Below, in pieces: positions 7,064 through 15,743 of a DNA stretch of 64,000 nt (positions are counted from its first letter, which is position 1; each line of letters starts with the position of its first letter). The notes beneath the pieces were generated by a model that made no database searches, was not told where the DNA came from, and saw only the letters and a program-made list of their open reading frames with translations. Source of the stretch: an uncultured Ruminococcus sp. (GTDB lineage Bacteria > Bacillota > Clostridia > Oscillospirales > Ruminococcaceae); assembly GCA_902788785.1 (NCBI GenBank), contig CADALT010000010.1:1-64000 (forward strand), read 5' to 3'. The translations under genes were made by a program, and so were the position numbers.

Positions 7064-8254
7064 ATGGCTAACATAACAAAAAGAGGAAACAGCTACTCCA
7101 TAAGAGTAAGCTGCGGATATGACAGCAAGGGCAGACAGATCATGCAGTCCATGACATGGAAGCCCGAACCTAAGATGACACCCAGACAGATCGAAAAGGA
7201 GCTCAACCGTCAGGCGGTAATATTTGAAGAGAAGTGCAACATGGGCTACCAGAGCAAGGCTGTCAAGTTTGAGGTCTTCGCCGAGGAATGGTTCGAATCC
7301 TACGCAAAGCCGAACCTGCGCGACACGACATACGAGAGAATGTTACAGCTTCGTGGAAGAGCTTATGCTGCGATTGGACACATGAGAATGGACAAGATTA
7401 CTCCAAGACAGTTACAGGCATTTGTCAACACGCTATCGAAGGACGGCGCTAATGAAAGGACGGGCAAACCGCTTGCGCCGAAAACCATTCGTCACAATCT
7501 CAGCTTCATCTCGGATGTATTCAGCTATGCAGTGAAGATGGGTGTTGTCAGTGAAAATCCGTGCTCAAAGGTGACTATACCCAAAGGTCAGCCTACGGAA
7601 AAGAAGATATACACAATAGAGGAGGTTGAAAAATTTCTCACTCTGCTGAATGACGAGCCGCTGAAATACCGCACGTTTTTCAACATCATGATATACAGCG
7701 GATTCAGGCGCGGCGAGATGCTCGGCTTGGAGTGGAAAGACGTGGATTTTGAGAACAACGTCATAAGTGTCCGCAGGACAAGCAACTACACAGCAAAGCA
7801 GGGTACATACACCGATACCACTAAGACAAGACGTTCACAGCGCAGCCTGAAATTCCCGCAGGAGATCATGGATATGCTGAAAGAGTATAAAGATGAGCAG
7901 GACGAACAGGCACTCAAATATGGTGACAAGTGGGTGGAGACCGACAGACTCTACACAAAGTGGAACGGTGAGCCCATGCAGAACGGAACACCTTACTTCT
8001 GGCTCGGTGAGTTCTGCGAGAAGCACGACCTGCCATTTTATGGTCTGCACAGCTTCAGGCACCTGTTCTGTTCACTGCTCGTACATAACGGAGTTGATAT
8101 AGCTACCGTTTCGGGAGCTATGGGTCATTCTTGCATAAGTACCACGAGCAATCTGTATTGTCACATGATAGGCGATGCGCAGGCAAAGGTCGCAGCGGCA
8201 GTTTCAAATTCTCTTAATTTCCACAAAAAGAAAGACGGTAAGAATACCGCCTGA
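7064..8254 (+). CDS. Tyrosine recombinase/integrase (Tn916-type phage integrase family)
   Basis: This protein integrates and excises the element by tyrosine-mediated strand exchange. It has an N-terminal arm-binding domain (about 1-60), a SAM-like core-binding domain (about 65-165) and a catalytic domain. The catalytic set is complete: Arg215 in 'YSGFRRGEM', His329 and Arg332 in 'LHSFRH', His355 in 'MGHSCIS' and nucleophile Tyr365 in 'SNLYCHM'. The ATG follows AAGGAGG with good spacing and its own promoter. The length of 396 residues is standard, so the enzyme should be active. Its 3' end faces the tRNA-Glu gene, the likely attachment locus. Confidence 0.95.
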   Translation: MANITKRGNSYSIRVSCGYDSKGRQIMQSMTWKPEPKMTPRQIEKELNRQAVIFEEKCNMGYQSKAVKFEVFAEEWFESYAKPNLRDTTYERMLQLRGRAYAAIGHMRMDKITPRQLQAFVNTLSKDGANERTGKPLAPKTIRHNLSFISDVFSYAVKMGVVSENPCSKVTIPKGQPTEKKIYTIEEVEKFLTLLNDEPLKYRTFFNIMIYSGFRRGEMLGLEWKDVDFENNVISVRRTSNYTAKQGTYTDTTKTRRSQRSLKFPQEIMDMLKEYKDEQDEQALKYGDKWVETDRLYTKWNGEPMQNGTPYFWLGEFCEKHDLPFYGLHSFRHLFCSLLVHNGVDIATVSGAMGHSCISTTSNLYCHMIGDAQAKVAAAVSNSLNFHKKKDGKNTA

Positions 8255-8314
8255 AAGCTGTTCATTGCCACAATGAACAAGTAATGAACAATTGGATTTT
8301 TTGGCAAAAAGAAA

Positions 8315-8350
8315 AGCTCTAAAACCGCGCATTTACGCTGTTTTAGAGCT
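8315..8350. terminator. Bidirectional terminator between integrase and tRNA-Glu
   Basis: AGCTCTAAAAC(C)GCG pairs with CGC(T)GTTTTAGAGCT. On the minus strand the stem runs into a T-rich tract and would end the tRNA transcript; it would also stop read-through from the integrase. Confidence 0.7.
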
Positions 8351-8360
8351 ATCGTTAGAA

Positions 8361-8432
8361 TGACCCGTACGGGAATTGAACCCATGATTACGCCGTGAAA
8401 GGGCGTCGTCTTAACCTCTTGACCAACGGGCC
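8361..8432 (-). tRNA. tRNA-Glu (anticodon TTC)
   Basis: The minus strand folds as a 72-base tRNA. The acceptor arm is GGCCCGT with ACGGGTC and discriminator A, and the anticodon stem CGCC/GGCG encloses CTTTCAC, giving anticodon TTC. The T-arm contains GGGTTCAATTCCC. CCA is not encoded. It is co-transcribed with the tRNA-Met 24 bases upstream and is the probable integration target of the neighbouring element. Confidence 0.93.
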
Positions 8433-8456
8433 ATAAATTTACGGGAGATAAAATGG

Positions 8457-8530
8457 TGGCGGTAACTGGATTTGAACCGGTGACACCCTGGGTATGAACC
8501 AAGTGCTCTAGCCAACTGAGCTATACCGCC
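8457..8530 (-). tRNA. tRNA-Met (anticodon CAT)
   Basis: The minus strand folds as a 74-base tRNA. The acceptor stem is GGCGGTA with TACCGCC and discriminator A; the anticodon loop TTCATAC gives CAT; the T-arm is GCCGGTTCAAATCC-like. The base-paired first position and the lack of the three G-C pairs of initiators in the anticodon stem suggest an elongator tRNA-Met, although a CAT anticodon can also belong to tRNA-Ile2 (lysidine). Confidence 0.88.
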
Positions 8531-8559
8531 GTTAGGTTATCTCCCGTAACGACTTAATT

Positions 8560-8588
8560 ATTATACACCATTTTGCGCTGTTTGTCAA
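8560..8588 (-). promoter_or_regulatory. Promoter of the tRNA-Met/tRNA-Glu operon
   Basis: On the minus strand TTGACA, a 17-base spacer and TATAAT form a perfect consensus promoter about 30 bases before the tRNA-Met gene, as expected for strongly expressed tRNAs. Confidence 0.85.
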
Positions 8589-8826
8589 GGCTTTTTTCAG
8601 ATTTTTTTCACTTTGTATATTCAGACAGTTTTTCTCAAAAAAGCTCGCCTCATTTTATTTATTAGGACTCATCCGTTTACCGCAGAGAACTTCCGTCCCC
8701 CGTTTCAATATCTTACTGTTGAGTGTTTACGTGAAAAAAATCACCTGCCCCCACAGGATAGAATCCCGAGGAGGCAGATAATGGAACGTGTTATGATCGT
8801 ATTCAGAAAGAAATTATTTAGTAAAA

Positions 8827-10164
<1,338 letters not shown>

Positions 10165-10238
10165 TTATAGTAAACGACGATCAATGCCGTTTAATATATA
10201 TCATGCGGTATACCTTTCGGCAACTGCATTATTGACTG

Positions 10239-10340
10239 ATACAGGCTCTTTATACCGAAAACATTAGGCAAGCTGTTGTCCGGCAGATCGCCGCTATCGC
10301 ACAGCGGCTCTCACATCGTATTACCGAAAGGAGCCTGTAT
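10239..10340 (-). promoter_or_regulatory. Candidate structured leader RNA upstream of eno
   Basis: On the minus strand a perfect 10-bp stem (ATACAGGCTC/GAGCCTGTAT, 10331-10340 with 10239-10248) closes a domain of about 80 bases. Inside are a GCCGCT/AGCGGC hairpin and a weaker stem built from CCG..ACA and TGT..CGG. A closed multi-stem junction between promoter and coding region resembles a cis-regulatory RNA. It matches no riboswitch class that I could recognise. Confidence 0.4.
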
Positions 10341-10354
10341 TGTGACCTATTCGC

Positions 10355-10376
10355 AGTTAGTCTATGCAAACTAACT
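10355..10376. promoter_or_regulatory. Operator-like inverted repeat at the eno transcription start
   Basis: AGTTAG, a 10-base spacer and CTAACT lie just downstream of the -10 box of the eno promoter, a classical repressor position. The half-sites resemble the GGTTAGT/ACTAACC sites before the ZIP transporter gene, but the spacing differs. Confidence 0.4.
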
Positions 10377-10382
10377 ATAATG

Positions 10383-10411
10383 ATTTTATCATTTTTTCGC
10401 TCTTTTGTCAA
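10383..10411 (-). promoter_or_regulatory. Promoter of eno
   Basis: TTGACA, 17 bases and TAAAAT on the minus strand. It is placed about 255 bases before the enolase start, which implies the long leader. Confidence 0.7.
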
Positions 10412-10576
10412 TACCCTACGAGAAAAGCCGCACAGATTTGTTGCTTTAAAGAATGACGGGTACAGCTTCAGCCGATTTTTAGTTAGCTTGCACAAACGCC
10501 GTCACAACAAAAAAGCTATAGTATTTCCGCCTTACCATCGGAAACACCATAGCCCGTATATCATTTACTATAATAT

Positions 10577-11167
10577 CTATTTATCGAACAGCCACATAAA
10601 CAGCTCTTTTAGCTGGTCGAGCACACCCTGTGCCGCATATATGGTGGCTATCATCATCCTGTCCTTATCCACAAGGCTGAAATCTATCACGTGACCCGCA
10701 CGCTGTGCTATCTGCGTCACGAGCACTCTCTGCGCCCTGCCGTTGCCTTCCCTGAATGGGTGCAGCAGATTGATGTCGTTGTAGAATTCCGCCAGATGCT
10801 CTGCAAACTGCTCCCTGCCATCGTCCATGAAACACCCCTGACTGTTCAGATACTCAAACAGCAGTCCCAGATCACGCTCCAGCCCGTCAGGCGCATGGAA
10901 GTGCGTACTCTTCTTTGAAAGCTCTACCTTGCGCACACAGCCTGCCCAGTCATACAGGTCCTCAAAGATAAACCTGTGTATATCGCAGTAATGCGCCGAC
11001 GTAAAATCGCCCTCATACCGTTCGCCCAGCAGCATCGAGATCTTCGTGGTGGTGACAATGCTCTCCACCTCCGCCAGTGTCGCTTCGTCCCGTATATCAA
11101 GCTTGTTCACCAGCACCGATGTGCCCTCATAGCACTCATCGAAACCGCTTTCCACCGAGTAAGCCAT
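10577..11167 (-). CDS. Fic-domain AMP-transferase toxin (class I)
   Basis: Fic enzymes transfer AMP from ATP to hydroxyl groups of target proteins; bacterial class I Fic toxins often modify topoisomerases. The catalytic motif HPFREGNGRAQR is intact at about residues 136-147, with the flap region 'HFHAPDG' upstream. The start was placed at 'MAYSVESGFD' (11167), one base beyond the antitoxin stop (TGATATG), giving 196 residues and translational coupling; a longer reading would overlap the antitoxin. There is no N-terminal inhibitory helix, as expected when a separate antitoxin supplies it. The toxin activity itself is inferred. Confidence 0.92.
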   Translation of the reverse strand: MAYSVESGFDECYEGTSVLVNKLDIRDEATLAEVESIVTTTKISMLLGERYEGDFTSAHYCDIHRFIFEDLYDWAGCVRKVELSKKSTHFHAPDGLERDLGLLFEYLNSQGCFMDDGREQFAEHLAEFYNDINLLHPFREGNGRAQRVLVTQIAQRAGHVIDFSLVDKDRMMIATIYAAQGVLDQLKELFMWLFDK

Positions 11168-11168
11168 A

Positions 11169-11345
11169 TCAGTTAAGGTAGTTGGGGAACTTCCCCTTTT
11201 TGCAGTCTGCAAGGAACTTCTCGTAAGAAACTACACCCTCCAGTATATCCTGACAGAGCTTCTTTTTCTTTGCCGAGAAAGCAAAGCCCTCCATCTCAAC
11301 GGAGGCTATCGCCTGCTCCAGAAGCTTTTTCTTTTTGCTGTCCAT
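11169..11345 (-). CDS. Antitoxin of the Fic toxin (VbhA-like)
   Basis: A 58-residue protein encoded directly upstream of fic. It contains SVEMEG (residues 15-20), which fits the Fic inhibition motif [S/T]xxxE[G/N]; in VbhA-type antitoxins the glutamate reaches into the Fic active site and blocks productive ATP binding. The following 'KLCQDILEGVVSYEKFL' matches the conserved second half of such antitoxins. The ATG at 11345 has AGGAGGG five bases upstream; a longer frame to 11369 would place that site inside the gene. It is transcribed from a consensus promoter at 11439-11467. Confidence 0.88.
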   Translation of the reverse strand: MDSKKKKLLEQAIASVEMEGFAFSAKKKKLCQDILEGVVSYEKFLADCKKGKFPNYLN

Positions 11346-11438
11346 AACGACCCTCCTGTCCCGTGCCATACCGACACTATTGATGCACCGATCAAATCTT
11401 GATGAACAGATGCGGCATCAATATTATCAAACACGATT

Positions 11439-11467
11439 ATTATAGCGCATTTTTCCCGATATGTCAA
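11439..11467 (-). promoter_or_regulatory. Promoter of the antitoxin-fic operon
   Basis: TTGACA, 17 bases and TATAAT on the minus strand, about 90 bases before the antitoxin start. It diverges from the plus-strand promoter at 11529-11557. Confidence 0.8.
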
Positions 11468-11528
11468 CTGTTTTTACAAACTATTCTTCATATTGTACAA
11501 TTTATCCGACACTTTACGGCACTTTGTC

Positions 11529-11557
11529 TTGACAGCCCTATAAGTTTGCGATATAAT
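11529..11557 (+). promoter_or_regulatory. Promoter of the hypothetical gene at 11598
   Basis: TTGACA (11529-11534), 17 bases and TATAAT (11552-11557) are a perfect consensus promoter 40 bases before the start codon. Confidence 0.82.
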
Positions 11558-11597
11558 AAAGCCAAATAAACTCATCACTCAAAATGGAGATGTTCCC

Positions 11598-12056
11598 ATG
11601 AAAACTTACCGATACATCAGCGAAAACACCACCGCCCACCTTTCCCTGCATGACTGTGTCTGCTCACGGTGTTACTCAGACGGCAGCGACCTTATCTTCG
11701 ATATGCAGTGGCTGGAAGTTTTTTCCTCTCACCCACACAATCCCACAGACAAAGCACGCCAGTCGGGTGAAGGCAGGATAGTCCTGCATGGTGCCCGTAT
11801 AACTCACGGCGCACTTATCTCGGACGACACCGAACAGCCTGTCTGCGATACCATAGACGTACAAAATGCCGAGATACTCGATTTTGATGAGACCACCGAC
11901 GCAGGCGAGTACATCTATAATATATTCGCAGTGTTCCACAAGCCCCACCCTTTTGATTTTATAAAGCTCACAATCCGCTGTGCTTCCTCCACCGTGATGT
12001 TCGATGAACTGAACGACCCCTCATGGTTCGAGGCAGAGTGCTTTACCTCTCATTGA
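11598..12056 (+). CDS. Hypothetical protein (152 residues)
   Basis: I do not recognise the family. The protein is soluble and acidic, with a pair of cysteines in 'HDCVCSRCYSDGSD', a beta-rich middle ('GRIVLHGARITHGALISDD') and a C-terminal 'VMFDELNDPSWFEAECF'. The pattern could be a small immunity-type or ligand-binding beta fold, but nothing specific supports that. Expression is well supported: a consensus promoter and GGAGATG nine bases before the ATG lie upstream, and a strong terminator lies directly downstream. It is a single-gene unit between two minus-strand operons. Confidence 0.75.
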   Translation: MKTYRYISENTTAHLSLHDCVCSRCYSDGSDLIFDMQWLEVFSSHPHNPTDKARQSGEGRIVLHGARITHGALISDDTEQPVCDTIDVQNAEILDFDETTDAGEYIYNIFAVFHKPHPFDFIKLTIRCASSTVMFDELNDPSWFEAECFTSH

Positions 12057-12064
12057 ACAAAAAA

Positions 12065-12090
12065 GAAGATACACATTCCCGTGTATCTTC
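12065..12090. terminator. Bidirectional terminator
   Basis: GAAGATACAC and GTGTATCTTC form a perfect 10-bp stem with a six-base loop between the convergent genes at 11598 and 12116; an A-run on one side serves as a T-run for the minus strand. Confidence 0.8.
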
Positions 12091-12115
12091 CTGTGTTCCG
12101 TGTATTTCTGGCAGT

Positions 12116-12328
12116 TCAGAGAAAGCTCAGTCTCATCACTATGACCATCACATCTAATATGAGCGAAGGTATCATAACTATATATCCGAATATCCTCAGC
12201 CCTATCCCCAGCTTCTTATGTTCGGTCTTTCTATAAAGCACAGTTCCGATAATGAAAGGCGCTAGCCCCAGTATCAAAACTATCACGATATAAAGGATAG
12301 ATACATACGTCAAACCTATAAAAGCCAT
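12116..12328 (-). CDS. Small two-pass membrane protein (70 residues)
   Basis: Two hydrophobic helices (about residues 8-31 and 45-68) flank a short basic loop 'YRKTEHKKLG'. The ATG follows GGAGAG and overlaps the last 13 bases of the alpha/beta hydrolase gene, so it is translated from the same message. No family is recognised. It is the last gene of the run from 16571 to 12116. Confidence 0.7.
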   Translation of the reverse strand: MAFIGLTYVSILYIVIVLILGLAPFIIGTVLYRKTEHKKLGIGLRIFGYIVMIPSLILDVMVIVMRLSFL

Positions 12329-12864
12329 AGTCTCTCCAACTTTTCCAGAGTGTCCTCCACATTCTTTATATCCCTGAAAACATCTCCCGTTTCAAGCGAA
12401 TGGTTCGCACCCTCGTACTCATAAAGCGGCACACCACTCACTTTGCAAAGCTGCCTTATGATAGCCGTATCAGCCCATGGGTCGGCTGTCCCATGGAAAG
12501 CTGTGCAGTCCTTGGTATCAAAGTCAAAGGTCTGCACCAGCGGTGTCAGCAGTATGCACTTCGCAGATATGCCGTACTTCTGCCTGTACGCCAGGCAAGC
12601 CGCCGTACCTATGCTTTTGCCGATGAACACCACCTCGTCAAACGCCGAGAAGTCCGTGTCAGCCAGCTGTTGTTCAGCCTGTGCCAATGCCGTTTCCGCC
12701 GCAGAACCTATCTTCTCGCCGCTGCCTTTTATCTTCGTGGTAAAGCCCGTAAAACTCAGCTTCACCACCTCATATCCTTTTTTCTCCGCCAGCTTTGCCG
12801 AATAGTACAAAAGCGGCTTATCACAATGGTATCCCACTCCGGGGAACAATACGCATATCTTCAA
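12316..12864 (-). CDS. Alpha/beta hydrolase (dienelactone-hydrolase-like)
   Basis: The protein has 182 residues from a TTG start at 12864, which has GGAGGT seven bases upstream; a longer reading to 12960 would run into the preceding gene. The fold markers are 'VLFPGVGYHCDKP' at the first beta strand, nucleophile elbow GKSIG (serine near residue 85), an acidic residue in 'HGTADPWAD' and histidine in 'GANHSLET'. The spacing suggests a small carboxyl-ester or dienelactone-type hydrolase. There is no signal peptide, so it acts in the cytoplasm; the substrate is unknown. It lies in a run with an acetyltransferase gene. Confidence 0.8.
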   Translation of the reverse strand: MKICVLFPGVGYHCDKPLLYYSAKLAEKKGYEVVKLSFTGFTTKIKGSGEKIGSAAETALAQAEQQLADTDFSAFDEVVFIGKSIGTAACLAYRQKYGISAKCILLTPLVQTFDFDTKDCTAFHGTADPWADTAIIRQLCKVSGVPLYEYEGANHSLETGDVFRDIKNVEDTLEKLERLWLL

Positions 12865-12884
12865 AAAATGACCTCCATGCCCTT

Positions 12885-13349
12885 TTATCTGCCGATGTTC
12901 ATCGTCCTGCTTTTTATAAATCCCACGCTCTCGTAAAGTGCCGCAGCACCGCTGTTCCACTTAGCCACATGGAGCGTTATCGCCTCGCTGTTTTGCTCAC
13001 GTATCTTATTCATCGCCCACAGCAAAAGCTCTCTGCCGTGACCTTTTCCACGGTAAGCCTCAGCCACGAACAGCCCATCGACCTCGTTCCCGATGATACT
13101 CACCGAGCCTGCCAGCTCACCATCTTCAACAAGCAGAAATATCCCCGACCTGTCCTCGGGCACTTCCCTGCCCTCACTGTACCAATCGTAAGGTCTTATG
13201 TCCAGCGCCTCACGCATGGGACGAAAGCACTCGTTGTAGATCCGCTTGTATTCATCAAGGTATCCCTCCAAGAACGGCACACATTCTATGCCGCACTCGG
13301 GAACTTCCCTCTTATCGTATGTCATCTCATATACCGTGAATTCTCTCAT
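12885..13349 (-). CDS. GNAT-family N-acetyltransferase
   Basis: The 154-residue protein shows the GNAT acetyl-CoA binding segment 'LFVAEAYRGKGHGRELL' (R/QxxGxG/A form) and the C-terminal 'AKWNSGAAALYESVGF'. The start is fixed by an ATGA overlap with the stop of the upstream gene (13346-13349), giving tight translational coupling. Family members acetylate small molecules or proteins using acetyl-CoA; the acceptor cannot be told from the sequence. Confidence 0.88.
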   Translation of the reverse strand: MREFTVYEMTYDKREVPECGIECVPFLEGYLDEYKRIYNECFRPMREALDIRPYDWYSEGREVPEDRSGIFLLVEDGELAGSVSIIGNEVDGLFVAEAYRGKGHGRELLLWAMNKIREQNSEAITLHVAKWNSGAAALYESVGFIKSRTMNIGR

Positions 13350-13987
13350 ATCCATTCTATATCCGTGACGTATATCAGCTCGCAGGCACCGTCTCCCTGA
13401 TCCGTTCGGCTCGTGCTCGATGTCCATGTGAACACCTCGCCGTCCGACTTCTCCGCATAAATATCCGCCAGATAGCCCTTTATGCGGATATGGTCGCCAC
13501 GCCTTATCTTTTTGACCTTTTTCCTTATATTGTCGTTCGCAGGCACCAGATGGTTGTTCGATGACTGCTCATTCAGCCCTGCTTCACCGCCCACAGGCGC
13601 AAGCTCAGCAATGTCATCTACCCTCCAGTAGTACCACCGTCCGCTTTGCTTCCAGTGGAAATCTATCTTCCTGTTGTATTCAGCCACCTCGCCCCATGCA
13701 AGGGCAGCGTCCACAGGTGCCAGAGCCGCACCTATCCCGTCACCGCCGTACTTTTTGCGGTGCACCACCAGACCCTCTATATCATACTCCGCCAGATACT
13801 TGATGTCCACCGCATATCCAGCCGCATGGAGAGTTTCGCCGCCTTCGGCATTTTCCTGTATCGGTCCACGTATGCCCGTTATCGCCCTGCGTGTACCTGC
13901 GTTCCATATCATATAGCCCGAACAGGCAAGCACAATCATCAGAAAAACCGCTAGCCTTATATAACCGCTTATCCTGTTCTTACCCAT
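13346..13987 (-). CDS. Conserved membrane-anchored protein with an OB-like extracytoplasmic domain
   Basis: A single N-terminal transmembrane helix (about 11-29) is followed by about 180 exported residues. The pattern 'APVDAALAWGEVAEYN', 'SGRWYYWR', 'SNNHLVPAN', 'GDHIRIKGYL', 'ACELIYV' occurs in a widespread family of uncharacterised proteins also found in Proteobacteria; the latter half reads like a small OB-type barrel. It starts four bases after the EAL-domain gene stop and overlaps the acetyltransferase gene, so it belongs to this operon. The function is unknown; the association with a c-di-GMP enzyme may be incidental. Confidence 0.75.
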   Translation of the reverse strand: MGKNRISGYIRLAVFLMIVLACSGYMIWNAGTRRAITGIRGPIQENAEGGETLHAAGYAVDIKYLAEYDIEGLVVHRKKYGGDGIGAALAPVDAALAWGEVAEYNRKIDFHWKQSGRWYYWRVDDIAELAPVGGEAGLNEQSSNNHLVPANDNIRKKVKKIRRGDHIRIKGYLADIYAEKSDGEVFTWTSSTSRTDQGDGACELIYVTDIEWI

Positions 13988-13991
13988 AAGC

Positions 13992-15731
13992 TCACCGTCC
14001 CCGATACTTCTCCCACTTCATGCCTTTTCCACGTGTGTATGCTCTTGTTTCGTCCATAGGCATGGGCTTTCCGAAATAAAATCCCTGCGCTCTTTCACAG
14101 CCCACCGCTTTCAGGAACTCATAGTGCGCCGCAGTCTCAACGCCTTCGCACAGCGGCGAGAGCCCCATCTCCAGCGCAGCCCTGATTATATAGGTCATTA
14201 TAGTTTCCGTCTTAGGGTTCTTGCCCAGATTTCTCAGGAATATCAGATCAAGCTTCAGCACATCGAAGTCGTACTCCGCCAGCGTGTTCAGTGATGAATA
14301 GCCGCTGCCGAAATCGTCCAGCCATATATGATACCCCAGCTCCTTCATCTTCTCGCACTCGTCCTTGATGTAGCCCTCGTTATGTATCAGTGCGCTCTCG
14401 GTTATCTCCAGGTCGATCATGTCCCTGGGTACGCCGTAGCGCTCCCTCGTGCTCTCGATAACGCCGAATATGTCGCAAAGCTCGAAATCCAGCCTTGATA
14501 TATTTATTGATATTGGCACGAGCTGTTCGCCTGCTTTTTCCAGTTCCTTTATATCCTCGCATACCTTTGATATAACGAACTTGTCCACCAGATGTATCAG
14601 ATGGAACTGTTCCAGCGTTTCCACAAAATCCATCGGGCGCAGTATGCCCAGATTAGGGTCGCTCCACCTGACCAGTGCCTCGTAGCCGCATATCTCTCCC
14701 GTTTTTACCCTTATGACGGGCTGATAGTATACCTTTATAAGGTCCTGTTCCACTGCCTCCTCGATGTGGTCGACCACATACTGCTGCCTTCTCAGTCGGT
14801 CACGCAGTATCTCGTCATATATGCAGTAGTTCACATCGTGCCTGCCCTTTATGCTGTTGCAGGCAAGCCTTGCATGGTCGCAGGCAAGTCCCACCTCTGC
14901 ATATCGGTCGTCCATCAGGTATATGCCCGCTTTGAGCCTTACCTTTTTATTTATGTCGTCCGAAAGCAGCATATCCTTGTATACACGCTGTACCTTCTCC
15001 ACCACTTCTTCCTTGTCGCCTGTGGTGCAGACAAAAAAATGGTCGTCCGAGAACCTTGCCACCGTGCCGCCCTCGAATTCCTTCCTGATGGTCTTAGCCA
15101 GGTCGCAGAGCAGTTCATCGCCCATCTTGAAGCCGTGGCGCTCATTGTACAGCTTGAAATTTGGTATATCAAAATGCACCAGTGCGATATTGCTGCGCTT
15201 GCCTATCCTTGAATTTAACAGCAGCTGGGTCTGGTTGTAAAAGAATGACATATTGAAAAGCCCCGTAAGAGGGTCGGTATCCTGTGCGTCCGAGAGCAGC
15301 TCCGCTTCCGCATAGGAATTGCTGCGGCGGTTGTGGTATTCGTTCTTGTCCACGTCCACCACGAACACGTAAAAATACTTCTTGCCGTCATCAGCCGTCA
15401 GCAGATGCCCGAAATCTTCAACATAGCGCACCTCGCCGCTTCTGGTGATGATACGGTATCTCACATAGTCGTGGCGCTTTTCTCCAAAGACCGTCTGCGC
15501 CTGTATCTGGTTTTCGATACGGTGCAGGTCATCAGGGTGTACCATGCCCCTGAACGAACCGCCCACATATCTCAAAAACTCACCGAAATTGCTGCACCCG
15601 TACATCGCCATTACACTGGGTTCAGCAAACAGTATCTTTTCATCGTCATCGGCTTCATATATAAACCATCCGCCGGGCAGCCCCGAGGGAACACGTCCGC
15701 CCGTGTATATATCCAGGTATTTTTCAGCCAT
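13992..15731 (-). CDS. PAS-GGDEF(degenerate)-EAL protein, probable c-di-GMP phosphodiesterase
   Basis: The domain order is PAS-like sensor (about 15-130), GGDEF fold (150-300) and EAL (310-575). The GGDEF signature is replaced by FSDDHF-type residues (227-232), so cyclase activity is unlikely. The EAL domain keeps its key motifs: EALVRW (351-356), 'LEITES', 'DDFGSGYSSL' and 'CEGVET', as needed for two-metal hydrolysis of c-di-GMP to pGpG. It has no membrane segment, so it senses a cytoplasmic signal. The ATG follows GGGAGG. It is encoded 12 bases after a second GGDEF-like gene, and the two may act together. Confidence 0.92.
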   Translation of the reverse strand: MAEKYLDIYTGGRVPSGLPGGWFIYEADDDEKILFAEPSVMAMYGCSNFGEFLRYVGGSFRGMVHPDDLHRIENQIQAQTVFGEKRHDYVRYRIITRSGEVRYVEDFGHLLTADDGKKYFYVFVVDVDKNEYHNRRSNSYAEAELLSDAQDTDPLTGLFNMSFFYNQTQLLLNSRIGKRSNIALVHFDIPNFKLYNERHGFKMGDELLCDLAKTIRKEFEGGTVARFSDDHFFVCTTGDKEEVVEKVQRVYKDMLLSDDINKKVRLKAGIYLMDDRYAEVGLACDHARLACNSIKGRHDVNYCIYDEILRDRLRRQQYVVDHIEEAVEQDLIKVYYQPVIRVKTGEICGYEALVRWSDPNLGILRPMDFVETLEQFHLIHLVDKFVISKVCEDIKELEKAGEQLVPISINISRLDFELCDIFGVIESTRERYGVPRDMIDLEITESALIHNEGYIKDECEKMKELGYHIWLDDFGSGYSSLNTLAEYDFDVLKLDLIFLRNLGKNPKTETIMTYIIRAALEMGLSPLCEGVETAAHYEFLKAVGCERAQGFYFGKPMPMDETRAYTRGKGMKWEKYRGR

Positions 15732-15743
15732 AGAGTTGCCTCC

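Larger units (their letters stand above)
4180..8254 (+). mobile_element. Integrative mobilizable element (core genes)
   Basis: All five genes read in one direction: excisionase-like HTH, MobC, relaxase, coiled-coil protein, tyrosine integrase. An oriT-like hairpin cluster lies before mobC. No coupling protein or type IV secretion genes are present, so transfer would need a helper conjugative element. The integrase gene ends about 100 bases from the 3' end of a tRNA-Glu gene, a common integration target. I found no second copy of the tRNA 3' end in the first 8 kb, so the left boundary is undefined and could lie outside the window. Confidence 0.75.

Noticed and set aside
1..8000. Direct repeat of the tRNA-Glu 3' end as a left attachment site
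   Set aside because: I searched by eye for the GGGTTCAATTCCCGTACGGG region and its parts on both strands and found no second copy.
8315..8350. GTTTTAGAGCTA string resembling the start of a type II CRISPR repeat
   Set aside because: It occurs once as one arm of a hairpin with a T-rich tail after the tRNA genes; there are no repeats, spacers or cas genes. It is a terminator.
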